From: Iphinoe sp. HA4291-MV1 | Lineage (GTDB): Bacteria > Cyanobacteriota > Cyanobacteriia > Cyanobacteriales > Nostocaceae | Direction of reading: 5' to 3' | Length of the DNA: 43,880 bases | Assembly: GCA_019359415.1 (NCBI GenBank) | Contig: JAHHHH010000064.1 | Coordinates: 1 to 43,880, forward strand | Shown here: one piece after another, positions 25,676 to 33,600 of the stretch | Numbering within the stretch: the stretch's first letter is position 1 | Layout: every line of letters begins with the position of its first letter | Notes under the pieces: model-generated | Told to the model about the DNA's origin: nothing | Databases searched by the model: none | Seen by the model: only the letters and a program-made list of their open reading frames with translations | Made by a program: the position numbers and the translations under genes

Positions 25676-27237
25676 AATTTGTTCTGAAGTTCAGTTGAAT
25701 TTTTCAAGCTACGTCTGTGGAATTTGTTTAGTTTCTGAATGGCAACGTCTTGGAGTTCTTTTTCTTTTACCAATTGTCTTTGTCTGTCTGCCTCATGAAG
25801 TATTTCTTTGATGGTGTTCAATCTGATTTTAGGAGCTACTACGATTTGATTCAAAAGTGTCTGGAAATGTCCTAAAAATCGTGCGATAGTAGCAGATTCA
25901 AACAGGTCTGTATTGTATTGCAACGAGCCAAATAATCCCGTTTTTGCCTCCTCCATATGTAAGAGAAGATCGAATTTTGCCGTTTCGCTATCGACCTCTA
26001 TCAGATTTATATTTAGCTCCGAAAGCTCTATATCTGATATCGGGGTATTTTGGAGAACGAATTTTATCTGAAACAGAGGGGTTCGACTCGGATCTCGCTC
26101 TGATTTCATCGCTCCCACCAGCATTTCAAATGGCAGATCTTGGTGAGTATAAGCCTCTAGTGCCACCTCACGAATTCGTCCTAATAATTCTTGAAAGGTA
26201 GGATTGCCAGTGAGATCGGCTCGCAAGACTAGCTGGTTAGCAAAGAAACCGATTAATTTCTCAATCTCAGCCCGATTGCGGTTAGCTACATCAGTACCTA
26301 CAACTATATCTTCCTGCCCAGTGTAGTAATACAGTAAACTTGTAAATGTTGCAAATAGCGTCACGAACAAAGTGACTCCCTCTTGACGACTTAGCGTTTT
26401 AAGTTCCTCAGTCAAAGTCTTTGATAGTTGCAGAGATTGACTCGATCCTCGAAACGTCTGCACTGCTGAACGAGGGCGGTCGCTGGGTAACTCTAACACA
26501 GCTGGTGCGCCAGCCAGTTGTTTTTGCCAGTAGCTAAGTTGATTTTGTAGTTCTTCTCCCTGCAACCACTGACGTTGCCACACTGCAAAGTCTACATACT
26601 GAATCGGTAATTCCGGCAGAGGCGAGGGCTTGTCTTGCACAAATGCACAGTAGAGAGCGGCTATCTCTTGGATGAACACTCCCTTCGACCAACCATCAGA
26701 GATAATATGATGCATCGTCAGTAACAAGACATGTTCGCTATCTGATAATGCCAGTAGTGTACCTCTGAGTAAGTGGTCTGTTGCCAGATCAAAAGGCTTG
26801 GCTGCTTCTGCGGCGGCTAAGCGTTGAATTTCGCTTTCTCGCTCACTTGCTGGCAGAGTTTGTAAGTCAATTGTGGTCATTTGCCAATCACAAGCTGGAT
26901 GAATGATTTGTATTGCTTCCCCATCTTGTTTGATAAAGTTAGTGCGTAAGGCTTCATGGCGACGAATAATTTCACTTATGCTTTGTTCGAGAGTTGTCGG
27001 CTGTAACTTTCCTTCTATTCTGATGGCGGCGGGGATGTTGTAGGCAGTACTATCTGGCTCTAATTGGTCGAGAAACCACAATCGTTGTTGAGCAAAGGAA
27101 AGAGGAAAAGTGTTAGTCTCTCGTGTGACGGGGGTAATTTGGATTGGCGAAACTTTCTGTTGTTTGTGCAGTCGCCGCATTAAAAGTTCGCGTTTTTCTA
27201 GTGAAAGATTGGCGATGCGTTGTGAAAGGTCAGTCAT
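25672..27237 (-). CDS. Stand-alone NRPS condensation domain protein
   Basis: 521 residues with a single C domain of LCL-like type. The first motif is PLSFAQQRLWFLDQL and the catalytic HHIISDG is at about 176-182, so it should form peptide bonds. There is no A or PCP domain. The N-terminal ~40 residues look like a docking helix (LSQRIANLSLEKRELLMRRL), and a matching helical region ends the upstream synthetase. The C-terminal ~60 residues are basic and helical. It lies between a C-A-PCP protein and the oxygenase, and the next synthetase begins with a C-like domain lacking its active site. This protein therefore probably supplies the missing condensation activity for the Asp module. The gap to the upstream gene is 23 bases, with an AGGA ribosome-binding site. 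Confidence 0.9.
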   Translation of the reverse strand: MTDLSQRIANLSLEKRELLMRRLHKQQKVSPIQITPVTRETNTFPLSFAQQRLWFLDQLEPDSTAYNIPAAIRIEGKLQPTTLEQSISEIIRRHEALRTNFIKQDGEAIQIIHPACDWQMTTIDLQTLPASERESEIQRLAAAEAAKPFDLATDHLLRGTLLALSDSEHVLLLTMHHIISDGWSKGVFIQEIAALYCAFVQDKPSPLPELPIQYVDFAVWQRQWLQGEELQNQLSYWQKQLAGAPAVLELPSDRPRSAVQTFRGSSQSLQLSKTLTEELKTLSRQEGVTLFVTLFATFTSLLYYYTGQEDIVVGTDVANRNRAEIEKLIGFFANQLVLRADLTGNPTFQELLGRIREVALEAYTHQDLPFEMLVGAMKSERDPSRTPLFQIKFVLQNTPISDIELSELNINLIEVDSETAKFDLLLHMEEAKTGLFGSLQYNTDLFESATIARFLGHFQTLLNQIVVAPKIRLNTIKEILHEADRQRQLVKEKELQDVAIQKLNKFHRRSLKNSTELQNKL

Positions 27238-27260
27238 GAGAATTTTCCTGTCTTCAGTAA

Positions 27261-30200
27261 CTACTTTTCTGTGGAGAGAATTTTTTGCACTTCGTCGTTG
27301 GATAGTTGCTCTAGTTCTGCCAACATATCAAGAAGCTTCTGGTTATCTACTTGCTCAACTTGTTTGTCTACAATTTGTACAGCCAAGTCTGCGATCATGG
27401 GTGCTTCAAACAAACTGCGTAGGGATAGTTCTACTTGGAAGGTTTTCTGTACCCGAGAAATTAACTGCGTAGCGAGCAGAGAATGTCCCCCCAACTCGAA
27501 AAAGTTGTCATCAATACTTACTTGCTTGACCTCTAGAATTTCAGCCCAAATCTGTGCCAGCATCTCCTCTACAGAGTTGCGGGGTGCAACAAAAGTTCTT
27601 GCCCACTCTGGTCTAGTGTTGTCGGGTATAGGAAGTTGGTGACGATTAATTTTGCCATTGGGTGTCAGTGGCAATGTTTCCAGGAATACAAAGGCAGAGG
27701 GCACCATATAATCTGGTAGCCGTTCTTTGAGGAAACTACGCAATTCGCTGACCGTGGGTGCCTGCTCCTGGTTCGGGACGACATAGGTCACCAGGCGCTT
27801 GTCGCCGGGTACGTCCTCCCGAGCCATAACCACAGTCGCTCGCACAGCCGGGTGTTGAGCCAGCACTGCCTCGATCTCTCCCAGCTCAATGCGGAAACCC
27901 CGAATTTTCACTTGATGGTCGATGCGTCCTATGTATTCAATATTGCCATCTGCTAAGTAGCGTACTGAATCTCCAGTTTTGTAGAGGCGCGAATACAGCT
28001 CAGTGCTAAAGGGATTGGGGATGAATTTTTCTTGTGTCAACTCTGGACGGTTGAGGTAGCCTCTTGCTAACCCAACACCAGCAATATGTAACTCTCCTGG
28101 TACACCCACAGGTACTGGTTGTAAGTACGAGTCTAGGATGTAGATTTGCGTGTTGGCTATTGGTCGCCCAATCAAAATCCCTTGTGCTAGTGAAGTCTCA
28201 TTTTTCACTTCGTAGAAGGAGCAGCCAACAACTGTTTCGGTTGGACCGTATTCATTGATTAGTCGGGTGTTTGGGGCGTTTTGTCTCCAGAAGTGGAGGG
28301 TTTTGCCAAAAAGGGGTTCACCACCAATGACTAATGCTTTGGTTTGTGCTGCGGCTTCTTGAGAGGGGAGTAGTTGGTTGAGTAATTCCAGATGGGCTGG
28401 TGTGAGCTTGACTAAGCTAAACCGGCGCAATTGCAAAACGACACAGAGGGCTTCAATTTCTTGCTGTTCTGGGAGGAGAATGACTTGTTTTCCGACTATT
28501 AATGGCGAGAAGAGGCTGGTAATGGTGGCATCAAAGGCAAAGGAAGACTGCACGGGTGCGCCATCGCCATCGGCGACAGCATAAGCCTGGGTACACCAAC
28601 TGAGATAATTGACGACCCCTTGGTGCAGAATCATTGTCCCTTTAGGTCTACCTGTAGAACCGGAGGTATAAATCACATAAGCCAAGTTAGTTGCTTGCAC
28701 ATCAGTGATTGGATTATTTTGAGGAGACTGAGAAATAAGCAGCCAGTCAGTATCCAAGCAGACAAGCTGCGCTTGATGCTGTGGAAGCCTGTCAACCAAT
28801 CGCTGTTGAGTCAGCAGCACCGAAACTTGAGCATCTTCGAGCATAAAGCTCAACCGACCGGTGGGATACTCCGGGTCAAGCGGCACATAAGCCCCACCCG
28901 CCTTGAGAATTCCCAGCAGTCCCACCACCATATCCAATGAGCGTTCCACACAAATGCCCACCAGCACATCTGCTCCCACACCCAAAGACTTGAGGTAGTG
29001 CGCCAACTGGTTAGCACGACTATTCAACTGGTGGTAAGTAAGTTGTTGATTTTCAAACACGACTGCTACAGCATTTGGAGTGCGCTGAACTTGCTCCTCA
29101 AACAACTGATGGATACATTTATCTAGTGGATAATCCACCTGCGTATCATTCCACTCAACGAGTAACTGCCGTTGCTCAACCTCTGTCAGCAAAGGCAATT
29201 GGGAAATTTGTTGCTGTGGATTGGCAACAATACCTTCTAGCAAGGTCTGAAAATGCCCCGCCATCCGCCGGATGGTGCTGGCATCAAACAAGTCTGTGTT
29301 GTACTCCAACCAACCTTTAATTCCGTTCGCTGTCTCCTCCAGGTCGAGTGTCAAATCAAACTTCGCCGTCCCATTGTCAACCTCTAGCGGACTCAATTTC
29401 AGACCAGAAAATTCCAGGGAGGGCATGGGAGCGTTTTGAAGGGCAAACATTACCTGAAACAGGGGCGTGTGGCTCAGATCCCGCTCTACTTGCAGGGTTT
29501 CTACCAGCTTCTCGAAGGGTAGATCCTGGTGGTTATAAGCTTCCAGAACCACCTTGCGCACCCGACCAAGCAGTTCTCTAAAGGTGGGGTTGCCTCCCAA
29601 GTTAGTACGCAGTACAAGCGAATTGATGAAAAACCCGATCAAATCCTCTGTTTCTACTTGATTGCGATTGGCAACAGGAGATCCTACAAGAATGTCTTGT
29701 TGCCCTGTATAGCGGTAAAGCAGTATTTTGAAAGCTGTCAGCACAGTCATGAACAAAGTTGTTCCTTCTTGCTGACTCAGGTCTGCGATCGCTTCCAATA
29801 AGGACTTTGACAACTGCAATGCTTGCCTTGCCCCATGAAAGGTCTGAACCGCCGGTCGTGGTCGGTCAGTGGGCAATTGTAGTATGGGGAGACTACCACC
29901 AAGTTGCTGCTTCCAGTAGCTCAGTTGTGTTTCTATGACTTCCCCTTGCAGCCACTGCCGTTGCCAAACAGCATAGTCTGCGTACTGAATGGGGAGTTGA
30001 GGCAGAAGTGTCGGTCTACTGTTGGCGAAGGCATCGTAAAGTGTTGCCAACTCCCGCACCAACACGCCAAGGGACCAACCATCGGAGACAATATGATGCA
30101 TTGTCAGCAAGAGTGTATGCTCTTGTTCCGCTAGGCGTAGGAGTTTGGCACGCAACAGTGGACCTCGTTTCAAATCGAAAGGCTGTTGGGCTTCCTGTGC

Positions 30201-30632
30201 AGCTAGCTGTAAGGTTTGGGCTTCCCGGTTGCTTTTAGGCAACTGTTGCAAATCTACTATCGGCAGCACGAAAGAAGGGGCAGAGTGAATCACCTGAACT
30301 GGTTGCTCATCCACAGTCATAAATGTGGTTCGCAAGACTTCATGACGCTGCACGATTTTGTTGAGACTCTGTTCTAATGTTGCTGCGTTCAGGCGTCCTT
30401 CTATGTGTATTGCAACCGGGATGTTGTAAGCTGAGCTTCTAGGTTGTAGCTGGTCGAGAAACCACAACTGCTGCTGGGCAAAGGAAAGAGGTACTTCGTC
30501 TAAGTTTTTTATCTTAGAAATTTTTGATGTCTCGTCTAGTTCAACACCTTCCTCTGCAAGTAGGTACGCCAGAAGTTCACGCTGTTGTGCGGAAAGCCCA
30601 GTTTTGTTTGTTGAGTCTTTAATATCTTTCAT
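27261..30632 (-). CDS. NRPS single module C-A-PCP, Asn-like specificity
   Basis: 1123 residues. An N-terminal docking-like helix (1-40) leads to a C domain about 45-480 with intact HHIVSDG at 179-185, an A domain about 500-1000 and a PCP around 1025-1095 (GGHSLLA). A short helical C-terminal tail (LLDMLAELEQLSNDEVQ) is probably the docking element for the next protein. The A-domain pocket reads DATKVGEVGK, close to the Asn signature DLTKxGEVGK with Leu to Ala at the second site, so Asn or a related polar residue is likely. The ATG overlaps the stop of the FAAL synthetase (ATGA), giving coupled translation. No epimerase or methyltransferase domain is inserted. Confidence 0.9.
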   Translation of the reverse strand: MKDIKDSTNKTGLSAQQRELLAYLLAEEGVELDETSKISKIKNLDEVPLSFAQQQLWFLDQLQPRSSAYNIPVAIHIEGRLNAATLEQSLNKIVQRHEVLRTTFMTVDEQPVQVIHSAPSFVLPIVDLQQLPKSNREAQTLQLAAQEAQQPFDLKRGPLLRAKLLRLAEQEHTLLLTMHHIVSDGWSLGVLVRELATLYDAFANSRPTLLPQLPIQYADYAVWQRQWLQGEVIETQLSYWKQQLGGSLPILQLPTDRPRPAVQTFHGARQALQLSKSLLEAIADLSQQEGTTLFMTVLTAFKILLYRYTGQQDILVGSPVANRNQVETEDLIGFFINSLVLRTNLGGNPTFRELLGRVRKVVLEAYNHQDLPFEKLVETLQVERDLSHTPLFQVMFALQNAPMPSLEFSGLKLSPLEVDNGTAKFDLTLDLEETANGIKGWLEYNTDLFDASTIRRMAGHFQTLLEGIVANPQQQISQLPLLTEVEQRQLLVEWNDTQVDYPLDKCIHQLFEEQVQRTPNAVAVVFENQQLTYHQLNSRANQLAHYLKSLGVGADVLVGICVERSLDMVVGLLGILKAGGAYVPLDPEYPTGRLSFMLEDAQVSVLLTQQRLVDRLPQHQAQLVCLDTDWLLISQSPQNNPITDVQATNLAYVIYTSGSTGRPKGTMILHQGVVNYLSWCTQAYAVADGDGAPVQSSFAFDATITSLFSPLIVGKQVILLPEQQEIEALCVVLQLRRFSLVKLTPAHLELLNQLLPSQEAAAQTKALVIGGEPLFGKTLHFWRQNAPNTRLINEYGPTETVVGCSFYEVKNETSLAQGILIGRPIANTQIYILDSYLQPVPVGVPGELHIAGVGLARGYLNRPELTQEKFIPNPFSTELYSRLYKTGDSVRYLADGNIEYIGRIDHQVKIRGFRIELGEIEAVLAQHPAVRATVVMAREDVPGDKRLVTYVVPNQEQAPTVSELRSFLKERLPDYMVPSAFVFLETLPLTPNGKINRHQLPIPDNTRPEWARTFVAPRNSVEEMLAQIWAEILEVKQVSIDDNFFELGGHSLLATQLISRVQKTFQVELSLRSLFEAPMIADLAVQIVDKQVEQVDNQKLLDMLAELEQLSNDEVQKILSTEK

Positions 30633-33600
30633 ATTTCAACTCTTTCCCCTTTCTTCTGCTGAAGCGTTATTTTTACGTCTTGGGTGGACATAGCTGTAAT
30701 TTTCAAAAAAATCACAGCTATCTTTTCCATTTGTCCTGGTTTTGTTTCGCGAGCAATCAAAATTTGTGATAACTTTGCTACGGTTGCAGCCTCAAAAAGA
30801 CTGTGTAAAGGCAGTTCTACCCGGAAAAGGTCTCGTATTCTGGAAATAACTTGAATCGCAAGCAGCGAGTGTCCCCCTAACTCAAAGAAATTATCGTGAA
30901 TGCCAACGCGCTCAAGTTGCAAAATTTCACTCCATATCATGGCTAGGGCTTCTTCTAACCCGGTAGTTGGAGGAACATAAGTTCCGGTTTGTTCAAAGCT
31001 TGCAATGTCCGGTGCTGGGAGGGCACGATAGTCTAATTTGCCATTTGGTGTCCGTGGCATTTGCGGTAGGGTGACAAAAGTACCAGGAATCATGTAGTCG
31101 GGCAAATAGCTAGATAAGTAAGTGCGTAAACTTTTAACGGAGAATTGCTGATGATAGGGGTATTCGCCAACGGATGGCCAAAATTCAATCTGTTGGTGGC
31201 GTTGTTTGGGTACTAGGTAAGCGAGTAAGCGCTTGCAAGAAGCATCATTACTCGTGTCATCCTGTACGACGACAGCTACGTCCTCAACACTTGGGTGACG
31301 GCGCAAGATTACTTCGATTTCACCCAATTCTAGACGAAAGCCCCGCACCTTAACCTGGTCGTCAAGACGACCGAGAAATTCGATGTTACCATCTGGTAAA
31401 TACAGAGCTAAGTCACCAGTTTTGTAAAGGTATGCCCCTCGTTCATCACTAAAGGGATGGGGAATAAATTTCTCTGCAGTCAGATCAGGACGGTTCAAGT
31501 AGCCACGCGCCAAACCGGCACCGCCAACGTACAATTCACCCGGTACACCGACAGGAACAGGTTGTAAATGCTCGTCTAGGATGTAAACTTGCTGGTTGGC
31601 AATTGGGCGACCAATGGAGATAATTGACGAGTGGCGATCGCACACCCAGTACGTGGCATCAATGGATACTTCTGATGGGCCATAACAGTTGTGGAGTTCT
31701 ACACTACTCAGGAGGGCAAAAAAGCGATCGCGAACTTCTAGGGGTAAGGCTTCACCACCGCAGGTGACATAGCGAAGTGAGATACAACCTTCTAAGCCTG
31801 GTTGCTCCAGAACTAGTTGGAGCATGGCAGGAACAAAATCCACAAGCGTTATTTGCTGTTGAGCCATCACCTTGACAAGATAGCTGGGGTCTTGATGACC
31901 ACCGGGTCGTGCCATAACCAAGCGAGATCCAGACAACAACGCCCCAAACATTTCCCAGACCGACACATCGAAACTAAACGAAGTTTTCTGTAGCACGCGG
32001 TCGTTAGAAGTTAATTGATAACGAATGGTACCAGAAACAAGACGATTAACAATCCCTTTGTGGGGAATCATCACGCCTTTCGGTTGCCCAGTGGAGCCGG
32101 AGGTGTAGATTATGTAGGCAAGGTTAACGGGGATAACAGCCCCAGTTGGGTTGTCTGCACTTTCTTGGGCAATGATTTCCCAGTCTGCATCCAGGCAAAT
32201 AACCTTGGCTCTGTGTTTCGGCAAACTGGCGACAAGGTTTTGTTGGGTCAACAGGATTGTCGCCTGAGTGTCCTCTAACATGAAGGCAAGGCGTTCTTTT
32301 GGATACGTTGGGTCGAGGGGCACGTATGCGCCGCCAGCTTTGAGAATACCCAGTACCCCTACCACCATCTCCAAGGAGCGCTCCATGCAAATCCCCACCA
32401 GCACGTCTGGTTCCACACCAAGTGACTGTAGGTGATGCGCTAGTTGATTAGCTCGAATGTTCAGATCGCGGTAGGTTAGTTGTTCGTTTTCAAAGACCAC
32501 CGCAATGGCATCAGGGGTTTGCTCCACCTGAGTTGTAAATAGCTCGTGGATGCATTGCTCAATTTTGGATTTTGGATTTTGGATTTTGGATTGATTCTGG
32601 TTGAACTCCGCAAGCAGTTGATACAGTTCTGCTGGCGGTAACATGGACAATTCTGAGAGTTCCTGGTTTGGATTGGCAACAATACTCTCTAGCAAAGTTT
32701 GGAAATGACTTGCCATCCGGGTGATAGTGGCAGCATCAAATAAGTCAGTGTTGTACTCTAAGGATGCCGCAAGTTCTCCGTCCACTTCCGCCATCATCAG
32801 TGTCAAATCGAACTGAGCTACCCGCTGTTCCAGTGCTACGGACTCCATCTCCAGTTCACCGAGATGCATTCGTGCTCCAGCCACGCCTAAAGCAAAGGAT
32901 GCTAAGCTTTCAAGCTTTTGCAGATGCGCTTTCTCCAATACAAACATGGTTTGGAACAGTGGCGATCGACTCGGATCTCGTACTGGTTGCAGTCGCTCTA
33001 CCAACAATGCAAAGGGGTAGTCTTGATGTTCAAAAGCATTTAGCACGGTCTGTTTCACTTGACCAAGAAATGCCTCAAAATTTGGGTTCCCTGAAAGATC
33101 CGCTCGTAAAACGACCGGATTGACGAAATACCCTACCAGATCTGCCAAATCAGCACGACTCCGCCCCGCAGTTGGCGAGCCTACTAAAATATCTTTTTGA
33201 CCTGTATAGCGGGACAGAAGCACCTGATAGACTGCCAACAAGGTCATATAGAGGGTGGCTCCTTGAGCGCGGCTCAGTGCCTTAAGTTTCTGTGTTAGCT
33301 CCGCATTCAGCTTAAAGGGCACAGTTGCCCCTCGATAGGTTTGAACTGCTGGTCGAGGTCGCTCAGTGTGTAAATTTAATACTGGTAACTCACCTGTTAG
33401 TTGCCGCTGCCAGTATGCCCAAAGCCTATCTCCTTCTGGACTTGCTAGCATTTGTGCTTGCCACCGAGAATGATCGGCGTACTGTAGCGCCAGTGTGGGG
33501 AAAAATACGGGGATGCCATTCTTTTGCGCTTGGTACAGCATTCCCAGTTCCTGTACAAACACTGCTAAAGACCAAAAGTCGCTAACGATGTGGTGTACAG

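Noticed and set aside
32124-32390. Minus-strand frame inside the FAAL synthetase in another phase
   Set aside because: Lies within a well-supported A domain and has no start signal or family resemblance, unlike the nested frame in the methyltransferase.
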